From the NCBI GenBank assembly GCA_964622545.1, contig CAZUQM010000001.1, positions 62,001 to 126,000 on the forward strand: 64,000 nt of DNA, in the 5' to 3' direction. Below the pieces are notes generated by a model. That model was not told the DNA's origin. It worked only from the letters and a program-made list of their open reading frames with translations, and did not search any database. Within the stretch, counting starts at the first letter, position 1, and each line of letters starts with the position of its first letter. Of the stretch, positions 52,318 through 60,320 are shown in pieces. This DNA is from JAFGLZ01 sp964622545 (GTDB lineage Bacteria > Planctomycetota > Phycisphaerae > UBA1845 > JAFGLZ01). Position numbers and translations under genes: made by a program.

Positions 52318-53319
52318 TTAGCCGGCCTTCTTGGCCACACGCGCGCCGCTCATGTCGTACTCGAGCGTGTAGCCATGCGGCGGCTCTGTGCGCGTTTGCT
52401 TCAGCGTCGGCGAGTACGCGCGGACGTGAATCTTGTTCTCGCCCGGCACGAACCGCATCGTCTGGAGCCAGCCGTTGCCGCCCCGCTCTTTGCGGCTGCG
52501 GCGCTGATAGTCGCATAGAATCTCGTGCACCGGCTTGCCGAACGCGTTCTTGCTGGTCTGGTGATAGGCCGGCGCACCGATGTGGCCGCACACGATCATG
52601 AAAATGTTGGGCTGCTTGCTGACGAGCTTCTGCCACAGCCGCTCGCCGTCGTTGCCGCCAAGACCATACGGATGGGTCGGTCCTTTCCCCCGCCCGATGC
52701 GTCCGCCGCCGTCCAGGTACAGGTGCGTCGCGACGATGACGCGATGGTCCTTGTGGGCCTGGCAGATCTTCCCGGCCCAGCGGATGGCCTCGTCGCGCGG
52801 CGAGAACTCGAGGCTCAGCACGAGGAACTTCATCCCGCAGGCCTCAAAGCGGCAGTAGTTGTTGTCGTTGGTCTCGCCCATGTGGCCACCGTACCACACG
52901 TGCTTTTCGAAGCGGGAGGGCGGGAAGTACGTGTTGTACCACTTGGTACCGCGGGTCAGGGCGCCGCCGACCTTATCCAGATCGTGATTGCCGGGCAGCA
53001 TGCTGTAAGGTACGACACCGTCGAGCACCTTGTGCGCGCGATCGGCATTCTTCCACTGCTGCTCTGTGTCGGGACGGGCGTCCTGAACGATGTCGCCCAG
53101 GTGGATGACGAACTTGATGTTGTCCGGCTTCGCCCGCGACTTGATCCACTCGGTCTGCTGGACGTAGACCTCGGGATGAGCCTCCGAGTAGAACTGCGTG
53201 TCCGGCAGCAGCACGACGGTGAAATCCTTCTCGTCCGCCGCATGCAGGCCCGTACTCACGACCACAGCCGCGACAGCGGCCAGCCACAACACGGCACGTC
53301 GGTTCATCTCTGTCATCAT
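52318..53319 (-). CDS. Secreted calcineurin-like metallophosphoesterase
   Basis: 333 aa with a signal peptide (RRAVLWLAAVAAVVVSTGL, cleavage after HAA). Metal-binding motifs in order: LPDTQF (Asp), HLGDIVQ (GD), LPGNHDLD (GNHD), ATHLYLDG (His) and CGHIGAP (GH). The substrate is unknown; related secreted enzymes act on phosphodiesters or sugar phosphates. ATG at 53319, followed by another ATG, has GGAGA six bases upstream. Confidence 0.86.
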   Translation of the reverse strand: MMTEMNRRAVLWLAAVAAVVVSTGLHAADEKDFTVVLLPDTQFYSEAHPEVYVQQTEWIKSRAKPDNIKFVIHLGDIVQDARPDTEQQWKNADRAHKVLDGVVPYSMLPGNHDLDKVGGALTRGTKWYNTYFPPSRFEKHVWYGGHMGETNDNNYCRFEACGMKFLVLSLEFSPRDEAIRWAGKICQAHKDHRVIVATHLYLDGGGRIGRGKGPTHPYGLGGNDGERLWQKLVSKQPNIFMIVCGHIGAPAYHQTSKNAFGKPVHEILCDYQRRSRKERGGNGWLQTMRFVPGENKIHVRAYSPTLKQTRTEPPHGYTLEYDMSGARVAKKAG

Positions 53320-53632
53320 CGTTCTCTCCCAATTGGTGAGGTGCTCGCCACGCTCGTCCACGTGTCCTTTCCCCGGCGTGCTCTCATCTAGCGACGTTTT
53401 GTTAGCGAAGTGTGTGCCCCTACGGCCCTTGGATGCCCGCTTCCCGCCGGTCGTTCCGGCTTGCCGTGTCCCGCGGGCTTCTGCCCATCTTGTGGCATGG
53501 GGCGAGCCCCTGCAAGTCGCCACGGCGGCCGCTGCCGCGAGGAATTCACCGCGCGTCGCTGACCCCGAGCCCGGAACGTGCCGATATCAGTTGCGGCGAT
53601 CACCAAACGAATCCCCACCAAGGAGGTTGCGC
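53320..53632. other. Intergenic region with short repeats
   Basis: 313 bases, no gene. A TTAGCGAAGTGTGTG element at about 53401 resembles TTAGCGACGTGTGTG at about 50568. The right end has AAGGAGG for the next gene. Confidence 0.4.
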
Positions 53633-54373
53633 ATGCGACGGGCCGTACCGCGATGGGGCACACGCTTCGTCGCCGTCTTCAATCTGGTCCTGGCCGCGCA
53701 CGGCTGCGTGCCGCCGCCGGACCTGACCGAAATGTATGCCGCGGCGATCCGAGACGCCGAGACGGCCGAGCCCCACGAAATCAGGACGGACCTGACGGCG
53801 GTCACGCCCTACACCGACCACCTGATCTGGGAAGACCAGGCCGGCGATTCGCGCGTGCTGATGGTCACCTGGACGAGCTGGGACGGGTACGACGCGCTCG
53901 TCGGCGGCGACACGGTGTTGTCGCGCGAGGTCTGGGTCACGGCCGCGCCGGAGGTGCAAACCTTCTGCGCGACGCATTGGATCCGGCCCGACAAGCTCGA
54001 ACTGCGTCTCGAGCAGCTTCTGGGCCTGCCGCCGGACAGCGGCAAGGATCGCTTCGTCGAGTTGTGGGTCGACCCGAACGACCTGTTCCGGCCGAGCCCC
54101 GATCCGGAGATCAGCGATCACGAGGCCGGCCTGGACCTGCCCGTGAGCGATGCGTTCGTCATCGTCGATCCGAATCACGTCGCATGGTTCGACGCGCTGC
54201 TGGCCGGCTCGTACGGCGAGGACGGCTATCCGTGGACGCGGCTCGGCTACACCTACGATTGGGGCAACCCGTGCACCGAGGTGGGCCTGAGCGAATTCGT
54301 GATCCGCAGCGGTGCGACGGTCGGCGTTCGGGGCGTGACCGGCACGTGGGACTACTGCATGCTTGGCTCGTGA
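53633..54373 (+). CDS. Hypothetical exported protein
   Basis: 246 aa. N-terminal signal (TRFVAVFNLVLAAHGC), where LAAHGC may act as an imperfect lipobox. The rest is a mixed alpha/beta protein with conserved-looking aromatic and Asp-rich parts (DHLIWEDQAGDSRVLMVTW, VDPNHVAWFDALLAG, RLGYTYDWGNPC). Three cysteines could form a disulfide. No family recognised. AAGGAGG lies seven bases before the ATG. Confidence 0.68.
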   Translation: MRRAVPRWGTRFVAVFNLVLAAHGCVPPPDLTEMYAAAIRDAETAEPHEIRTDLTAVTPYTDHLIWEDQAGDSRVLMVTWTSWDGYDALVGGDTVLSREVWVTAAPEVQTFCATHWIRPDKLELRLEQLLGLPPDSGKDRFVELWVDPNDLFRPSPDPEISDHEAGLDLPVSDAFVIVDPNHVAWFDALLAGSYGEDGYPWTRLGYTYDWGNPCTEVGLSEFVIRSGATVGVRGVTGTWDYCMLGS

Positions 54374-54613
54374 GACGTCACGCCGAAGCGACACGCCTGC
54401 ACATCAACACGTCAACAAGCCGACACGTCGACACACGGTGACGCGGCCGTCCCTGCCCGTGAACAGCGGAGCACCTCAGCCGAGTGCGGCGGGCGCGTGA
54501 CACTGCGGACGGGCTTCTGCCGAGCCGCGATCGACGGGCGGGCGTCCGGCCCACCAGGTGGTTCGCATCCCGATCCGCCTTGCCTCAACCGCTGGCACGA
54601 TGCCAGACAGCAC

Positions 54614-55777
54614 CTAGATGAACCCCGCCATCAGCTCGTTGATCATGTCGTCCACGTTGTCGGGCGAGATGCCGAACTCGGCACAGCGCTGCCGGACGGC
54701 GTCCACGCGGTCCTCATCCGCCAGATCGTCCAGGCCGCGGAACACGCCTAGACGGCGGCCGACCTGGTAGACCATCCGACGCTCGGGCTCCATGTCGATG
54801 AAGCGGCGGAGCATACCGGTCATCCGGGGCTTGTCCTCGGGCAGCTTGCCGCGAAGGTCCTCGAACAGGTTCAGGATGTGATCGCTCTCCAGCCGGCTGT
54901 CGATGCCGTCGAGCGACTCGATAAGCAGCAGCGTCTCAGCGGCGACGGCCAGGTCGGTCGGCTTCGTGAACGCGCCCGCTTGCCACGTCTCGAAGAGCGG
55001 AACGGTGCCGGGAATCGCCAGCGAGCGTAGCCGGACGAAGTGCGGGTCAATCCGGTTGAGCGCGTCGGCGGTCTCGAGCGCGTGCTCGCGTGACAGCTCG
55101 GCCCCGCCCAGACCGGGCATGACGTACTCCGACAGCTCGATGCCCGCGCGCCGAACCTTCAGGCCGGCCTCGATCGCCTCGGCCTTGGTCGTACCCTTGT
55201 TGACGCGTTTCAGCACGGCGTCGCTGCCGGACTCGAGCCCGATGTGGATGCGGTTCAGACCGGCGCCGCCGATGGCGGCCAGGTCGGCGTCGGCGATCCT
55301 GGCCACGGTCTGAGATCGTGCGTACGACGTGATCCGCTCGATGCGGCCGAAGCGCTCGCGGAGGTGCCCGAGGATGGCCACGAGATCGGCGGGCTTGATG
55401 ACCAGACTGTTGGCGTCCTGGAGGAATACCGAGCGCATGCCGCTGAGCACCCAGTTGGCCGCGGCCATAGAGGCCTGGCCCTCGCCGCGGTCGACCTGGG
55501 TTCGTTGCGCGTCCAATGGATCGCGGGCGATCGAGCCGTCGGGCCTCATCGCGGCGCGGACCTGCTCGACGTACTTGGCGACAGTGTCGATGTCGCGTTT
55601 CACGTGCTGGACGGGTCTGATGGAGAACGTGGCGGTCTTGTAGACCGGGCAGAAGGTGCAGCGATTCCACGGACAGTTGCGCGTCACGCGGATCAGCAAG
55701 CTGGCCGCTTCGCTCGGCGGGCGGATGGGTCCCTGCTCGAAGCCCCGATAACTCTCGTCTTTGGTGGCCGGGCTCAT
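54614..55777 (-). CDS. Radical SAM protein with CxxxxCxxC cluster motif
   Basis: 387 aa. The cluster motif is Cys35-x4-Cys40-x2-Cys43 (NCPWNRCTFC), one residue longer than the usual CxxxCxxC, as in a group of radical SAM proteins often labelled HemN- or YgiQ-like. Other core parts are HIGLESGSDAVLKRVNKG and LSEYVMPGLGG. The C-terminal third is helical (HILNLFEDLRGKLPEDK), without extra clusters. Reaction unknown. ATG at 55777 has GAGGA about six bases upstream; the longer frame is rejected. Confidence 0.82.
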   Translation of the reverse strand: MSPATKDESYRGFEQGPIRPPSEAASLLIRVTRNCPWNRCTFCPVYKTATFSIRPVQHVKRDIDTVAKYVEQVRAAMRPDGSIARDPLDAQRTQVDRGEGQASMAAANWVLSGMRSVFLQDANSLVIKPADLVAILGHLRERFGRIERITSYARSQTVARIADADLAAIGGAGLNRIHIGLESGSDAVLKRVNKGTTKAEAIEAGLKVRRAGIELSEYVMPGLGGAELSREHALETADALNRIDPHFVRLRSLAIPGTVPLFETWQAGAFTKPTDLAVAAETLLLIESLDGIDSRLESDHILNLFEDLRGKLPEDKPRMTGMLRRFIDMEPERRMVYQVGRRLGVFRGLDDLADEDRVDAVRQRCAEFGISPDNVDDMINELMAGFI

Positions 55778-56255
55778 GTCGGTCCTCAAGAAACGGCCGG
55801 CGCTCCGCCACGCCGCTCGGTCCGGGCAACGCCCGAGAAGGTCGGCCATGCCGCATCGCCGCGGGGGATTGCGTCGCTTATCTCCCCGGTTCGTTCGTCC
55901 TGTTGGATGAGCGGTGTCGGCATCCGGGGCGACTAAGTCCTGCTAACTTAACAGAAATCGTCAACTTCGATTTGCAGCCGCGCGGTTCGTTTCGCATATT
56001 TCCAGTGCGTCGAGCGAAGGGCATTCCAGCCGACGACGGGGGATGACCTGTCTTGACGCGAGTCGGGTGCTCGTCACCCACCCGCCCACGGCGGGCCGAT
56101 CACAACCGTACACGTTCTCGGCGGTCGGGATGCCGTCGAGTGTTCATAGATCCGGGCCGAGTGGCTCGTTTCTCTAGATAACCGCCTGGCGGCGGGCAGG
56201 GATGTCCGCTCCGGCGACGCGTGACGCTTCGTCACATATTTCAGGAGAGGTACAG
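55778..56255. other. Intergenic region upstream of the pilin gene
   Basis: 478 bases without a gene. A short AT-rich patch lies at about 55935-55975. An inverted repeat GTGACG-CTT-CGTCAC (56221-56235) sits just before the pilin ribosome site and may be an operator or leader hairpin. Confidence 0.45.
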
Positions 56256-56450
56256 ATGAAGGCCCTTATCAACCGTGCGAAGAGCTTCCTCGTCAGCGAA
56301 GATGGCCCGACCGCCACGGAGTACGCGGTCATGCTCGCGCTGATCATCATCGTGGCGCTGACGGCCATTACGGCCCTGGGCGACAAGGTGAACGACATCT
56401 TCACCAACGTCGAGAGCGCTCTGCCTGACGGGACGGGCGGTGGCAGCTAA
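56256..56450 (+). CDS. flp: Flp/Fap type IVb pilin
   Basis: 64-aa prepilin. Leader MKALINRAKSFLVSEDG, cleavage expected after Gly17, then PTATEYAVMLALIIIVALTA with Glu22 at position +5 and the adjoining Tyr, as in Flp pilins. The mature form is a single hydrophobic helix with a short polar tail ending in glycine. AGGAGAGG precedes the ATG. No tad assembly genes (rcpA, tadA, cpaF) are close, so it is an orphan in this window. A strong terminator follows. Confidence 0.9.
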   Translation: MKALINRAKSFLVSEDGPTATEYAVMLALIIIVALTAITALGDKVNDIFTNVESALPDGTGGGS

Positions 56451-56481
56451 GCTAGCCGTCTAGCCTTCCGATCCATACGCT

Positions 56482-56531
56482 GGCCGTGGGTGTCGATCGC
56501 CGGGATCGGCACCCGCGGCCGGTTGCTTTTT
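56482..56531 (+). terminator. Rho-independent terminator after flp
   Basis: 17-bp stem (56482-56498 with 56504-56520, two G-U type pairs), five-base loop, then GGTTGCTTTTT. The best terminator of the window. Confidence 0.85.
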
Positions 56532-56571
56532 ACCCACCACCATCGACCGACCTGCCGACCCGAGCGAATCG

Positions 56572-56580
56572 TGATATGAT
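56572..56580 (+). promoter_or_regulatory. Extended -10 promoter for the HD gene
   Basis: TGATATGAT, an extended -10 of the TGnTATGAT kind, about 94 bases before the ATG at 56674. No clear -35. Confidence 0.4.
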
Positions 56581-56673
56581 GACGCCTCGGCGCGACGCGT
56601 GCCTGGCACGATCGCCCCGCCTTCACCACCATGACACGAAGACCCCCTGACGGGAGACACCCTCGAGACCGCG

Positions 56674-57264
56674 ATGATCGACGAACGACTGAGACGGCAG
56701 CTCGACTTCATCCTCGAGATCGACAAGCTCAAACTGGTGCTGCGACGCAGCCGTCTGCTCCAGGACGACCGTCGCGAGAACTCCGCCGAGCACAGTTGGC
56801 ATGTGGCGATGATGGCCTACGTGCTCGCCGAGCATGCCGACGAGCCGGTCGACATGCCCCGCGTCGTGGCGATGCTGCTGGTGCACGACGTCGTCGAGAT
56901 CGACGCCGGAGACACGTACATCTATGACGAGCACGCCTCGGCCGCCAAGGACGCCGCCGAGGCCCGCGCGGCCGAGCGCATCTTCGGGCTGATGCCGGAC
57001 GATCAGGCCGAGACCTTCCGGGCGCTCTGGGACGAATACGAATCCCGAACGACCGCCGAGGCCAGGTTCGCGCGGGCGCTCGATCGCCTCATGCCGCTCC
57101 TGCACAACATCCACACACAGGGCGAGTCGTGGCGGGCGCACGGCGTGACCAGCGAGCAGGTCCGACGCATCAACGGCTCGATCGCCGACGGCTCGCAGCG
57201 GTTGTGGGACCACGCCGTGGCCCTGATCGACCAGGCCGTGGCCAAGGGACACCTGGCGGAGTAG
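56674..57264 (+). CDS. HD domain phosphohydrolase (YfbR/HDDC2-like)
   Basis: 196-aa metal-dependent hydrolase. HD motifs: ENSAEHSWHVAMMAY (first His), LLVHDVVEIDAGD (HD dyad) and the later Asp in RALDRLMPLLHN. This is the pattern of 5'-deoxynucleotidases of the YfbR/HDDC2 group, which remove phosphate from deoxynucleoside monophosphates. No signal peptide. The ribosome site is weak. It converges with the methyltransferase gene six bases away. Confidence 0.85.
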   Translation: MIDERLRRQLDFILEIDKLKLVLRRSRLLQDDRRENSAEHSWHVAMMAYVLAEHADEPVDMPRVVAMLLVHDVVEIDAGDTYIYDEHASAAKDAAEARAAERIFGLMPDDQAETFRALWDEYESRTTAEARFARALDRLMPLLHNIHTQGESWRAHGVTSEQVRRINGSIADGSQRLWDHAVALIDQAVAKGHLAE

Positions 57265-57270
57265 CCCGGC

Positions 57271-58137
57271 TCACGACCGTCGCGCCACCACGGTCACGAC
57301 GTCCAGAAGATTCACGTCAACATCCAATCGATCCAGCCTCGCGAGACGCGCCAACCACGGCAGGCATCGCGCCGGACCGCCGAGCGTCAGGGCGACCTTG
57401 TCGGCCATGTAGCCCACGTTGGCCGCGACCGGTTCGTGCGCGACGCGCTCGACGCGCAAGCCCGTTCGCTCGATCAATCGCACCACGCCCGTTCGGCTGA
57501 AGAAGGTCAGGTGCTCGGGCGGGGTCATGAGATGCCATCGCGCCGGGCTGATGCGGAAGGCCAGGCTGTCCACGTCGCCGGTGGTCAGCATGACCACGCC
57601 GTCGGGCGCGAGCAGCTCGCGGACGCGCCCCACCACCTCGGCCGGTCGCGGCACGTGCTCGATGACGTCGAACAGGGTGACAACGTCGTAGGCGGCTTCG
57701 GGCAGGTCCAGGGTCAGCAGGTCGCCCGATCGGGCCGGCACGCCCAGCTCGTCGCGCACCACACGGACGGCCTCGCTCGAGATGTCGACTCCCTCGCACG
57801 CATAGTCCGCGCGGGCGACAGACAGGAACGCGCCGGTCCCGCAGCCGACGTCGAGCAATCGGCGGGCGTTCGGGGCGATGCGTCGGAGCGTCCGCAGTCG
57901 CCGTCGGGCGTTGGATTGCGTCGCCCGCCAGGCCGCGGCTTCGGCCGGTGTCCCGGCATGCTGGGCGAGGCTCTCGGTGAAGTAGCCTTCGCGGTAGATC
58001 TCGCGGAGGGTCTCCGGCGGAGGGGGATCGGCGACGAACCACGTGCCGCAAACGCGGCAGGCGTGGATCGCCAGGCCGTTCTTGACGAAGCGGCGACCGC
58101 AACGCCGGCTGGCACAGGCTGGGCAGGCGGTGATCAT
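57271..58137 (-). CDS. SAM-dependent methyltransferase with N-terminal zinc ribbon
   Basis: 288 aa. An N-terminal zinc ribbon (CPACASRRCG and CRVCGTWF) is followed by a class I methyltransferase domain with LLDVGCGTGAFLSVA, EGVDIS and DVVTLFDVIEHV. This arrangement is common in methyltransferases of cell-surface sugar or lipid synthesis. The start overlaps trmJ by four bases (ATGA), so both share a transcript. Substrate unknown. Confidence 0.87.
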   Translation of the reverse strand: MITACPACASRRCGRRFVKNGLAIHACRVCGTWFVADPPPPETLREIYREGYFTESLAQHAGTPAEAAAWRATQSNARRRLRTLRRIAPNARRLLDVGCGTGAFLSVARADYACEGVDISSEAVRVVRDELGVPARSGDLLTLDLPEAAYDVVTLFDVIEHVPRPAEVVGRVRELLAPDGVVMLTTGDVDSLAFRISPARWHLMTPPEHLTFFSRTGVVRLIERTGLRVERVAHEPVAANVGYMADKVALTLGGPARCLPWLARLARLDRLDVDVNLLDVVTVVARRS

Positions 58138-58910
58138 TCTCGTTGCGGCCCGTACTTGGCAAACTCCTGGAGCTGTTGGCCCAGGCCCATGAAGATGCGC
58201 GCCTCGGTCATGCTCAGCTCGGCCCGACCCAGCACGGCCCGAATCACGCCGACCAGGTGCTCAGGGTGTTCGGGCCGGACGTACTCGATGTCGACCAGGC
58301 CTTGCCGGAGCTTGCGGATCATCCGCAGCATGGTCTCGGCGTCGGCCCGTTCCTGTGTCCGCACCCGATCCTGACGTTCCGTCTTGGTGAGCTTGGGCGG
58401 CGCATCGGCCGTGGCCGCGACGAAGATCTCATAGGCACACACCATGACGGCGGCGGCCAGGTTGAGGCTCGGGTAGTCGTCGTGGGAGGGAATGCGGAGG
58501 CTCGCGTCGCAAGCGAGCAGGTCTTGCCGCTCGAGCCCGTGGTCTTCAGGGCCGAAGACGATGGCCACCCGTTGGCCGCGGCCTGTACGGTCGACGGCCT
58601 CGTCGGCCAGTTGTCTCGGGTTGATCTCGATGGCTCGGCGGTAGCGTCCCTGGCGGCAGGTCGCGCCGACGGTCCAATGGACGCCGTCGAGCGCGTCGGC
58701 CAGATCGTCGACGATGCGGGCCCCGCCCAGCAGCGGCTCGGCCCGGGCGGCCCGTTGTCGCGCGCGACGGTCTCCCGGATCGGGCTGAGGGGCGACGAAG
58801 ACCAGGTCGGACAGGCCCATGTTCGCCATCGCCCGCGCCGTCGCGCCCAGGTTACCCGCGATCTTGGGGCGAACCAGGACCACCCGCACTGCCGTCAAGT
58901 CACCGGCCAT
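58134..58910 (-). CDS. trmJ: tRNA (cytidine/uridine-2'-O-)-methyltransferase TrmJ
   Basis: 258-aa SPOUT enzyme that methylates the 2'-O of position 32 in certain tRNAs. The three SpoU motifs are present: PKIAGNLGATARAMANMG, VAIVFGPEDHGL and PSLNLAAAVMVCAYEIF; the C-terminal helical extension is as in TrmJ. No ribosome site before the ATG; instead a TACAAT -10 box lies eight bases upstream, suggesting a leaderless mRNA. Coupled to the methyltransferase downstream. Confidence 0.88.
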   Translation of the reverse strand: MAGDLTAVRVVLVRPKIAGNLGATARAMANMGLSDLVFVAPQPDPGDRRARQRAARAEPLLGGARIVDDLADALDGVHWTVGATCRQGRYRRAIEINPRQLADEAVDRTGRGQRVAIVFGPEDHGLERQDLLACDASLRIPSHDDYPSLNLAAAVMVCAYEIFVAATADAPPKLTKTERQDRVRTQERADAETMLRMIRKLRQGLVDIEYVRPEHPEHLVGVIRAVLGRAELSMTEARIFMGLGQQLQEFAKYGPQRE

Positions 58911-58918
58911 GATGTGTC

Positions 58919-58924
58919 ATTGTA
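58919..58924 (-). promoter_or_regulatory. -10 box of trmJ
   Basis: TACAAT on the minus strand, eight bases before the trmJ ATG at 58910; no Shine-Dalgarno between and no good -35. Confidence 0.4.
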
Positions 58925-59155
58925 GCAGCGGATTCGTCCGCACGCTGCCGGGTGAAGCCGCATCCAACGTAGAGGACGGACGGCTTCGCCCGTCGGGGGC
59001 GCCGCATCCACGGTCCGAAGCTCTAAGAGACGACCATCGCACGTCCCGCTGGAGGTGGCCGGATGCACCATCCACCGCCGCGCTGGACCGACGGGCCCGA
59101 GCTGGGTATACCGTGGACCGGGCCGCATGCGGTGTGTGAGCCAGGAGGCCGGATG

Positions 59156-59734
59156 ATGGACGACAACACCAAACGCGAGCTTCTGGCCCTGGCGCGACGT
59201 GCGATCGAGTCGGCGACCACGCCCATGCCCGCGCCGGAGACGACGGCCGCGGCCGGTCGCGAGGAGCCCTTCTCGGGCGTCTTCGTCACGCTGCGCAAGG
59301 GTCCTGAAGGGCAGCTTCGTGGTTGTATCGGAACCTTCCAGCCGTCGGGCACGCTCCCCGAAGCGGTCGTGGACTACGCCAAGGCCTCGGCGCTGCACGA
59401 CACGCGGTTCACGCCCATCCGGCCGGAGGAGGTCGACGATCTGACCATCGAGATCAGCGTGCTCTCTCCGCTCGAGGAGACCGACGACCCGGGTTCGCTC
59501 GAGGTCGGCAAGCACGGCGTGTACCTCAAGGCCAAGGGACGAGGCCTGCCGCAGACCGCCTGCTTCCTGCCCCAGGTCGCCGTCGAGCAGAAGTGGGACG
59601 CCGAGCAGTTCTTATCGGCCCTGTGCAGCCACAAGTGCAGGCCACCCCTGCCACCCGACGCGTGGCGCGATCGGGACCTCACCACCGTCTACCTCTTCAC
59701 GGCCGAGGTCTTCAGCGAGCGCGACCTCGCCTAG
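59156..59734 (+). CDS. AMMECR1 domain protein (AmmeMemoRadiSam system protein A)
   Basis: 192 aa with a single AMMECR1 domain. Hallmark LRGCIGTFQPSG plus VDYAKASALHDTRF, IEISVLSPLEE and FLPQVAVEQKWDAEQFL. In many bacteria it is encoded with a MEMO1-like protein and a radical SAM enzyme; neither partner is adjacent here. Biochemical role is unsettled. AGGAGG lies seven bases before the ATG at 59156; an adjoining ATG at 59153 is possible. Confidence 0.88.
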   Translation: MDDNTKRELLALARRAIESATTPMPAPETTAAAGREEPFSGVFVTLRKGPEGQLRGCIGTFQPSGTLPEAVVDYAKASALHDTRFTPIRPEEVDDLTIEISVLSPLEETDDPGSLEVGKHGVYLKAKGRGLPQTACFLPQVAVEQKWDAEQFLSALCSHKCRPPLPPDAWRDRDLTTVYLFTAEVFSERDLA

Positions 59735-59949
59735 CCGAAGGGGTTGCCCTTGCGCCGGGCGGCCTTGGCCAGTGAGGGTCGCCGGCAGTACTGGCAAAGG
59801 CGGTCGCGCTGTTTTCCCGGCGGTTGAACTACACCACCCCATCCTCCCGGTCGATACTAACGACACGGCCGGAGTGCGCACGTCCCCCCGCGGAGGTTGG
59901 AGAAGGCGTCGGCACTCCGGTGCCCTCGGAAGTTCCCTCGGAGGACGTC

Positions 59950-60264
59950 ATGATCACATCGCAGGAACGGCGCAATTATCCTCGATACGGCATCGACTGG
60001 CCCGTGGCGCTCCGCCCGAACGACGTGGCCTGGACGTTCGGCGGACGCGGTCAGAACCTGAGTCGCGGCGGCGCGCTCGTGGCCGTGCCGCTGTCGATCC
60101 CGGTCCGCACCGGGCAGCGCCTCGAGCTGGAAATGAGACCCCGACCCGACCAACAGAAGCACGACATCGCGCCGGAGACGCGCGACGTGCGCGTCGTCCG
60201 CGTGCAGCGCGGCTCGTGCATCCTCGACGGCCTGCAGCTTGTGGGGCTGACGTTCGAGGACTGA
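59950..60264 (+). CDS. PilZ domain protein
   Basis: 104 aa, one PilZ domain. The c-di-GMP-binding motifs are present: RxxxR in ERRNYPRYGI (Arg8 and Arg12) and N-x-S-x-x-G in GQNLSRGGALV. The protein should bind cyclic di-GMP and pass the signal by interaction, with possible targets such as motility or exopolysaccharide. GGAGG precedes the ATG. No cyclase or phosphodiesterase gene is near. Confidence 0.88.
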   Translation: MITSQERRNYPRYGIDWPVALRPNDVAWTFGGRGQNLSRGGALVAVPLSIPVRTGQRLELEMRPRPDQQKHDIAPETRDVRVVRVQRGSCILDGLQLVGLTFED

Positions 60265-60320
60265 ACGAGCGGCGGACCTCTCAGGATGATGGAGATAGCT
60301 CAAGCCGCGAAAGCAGTGCG

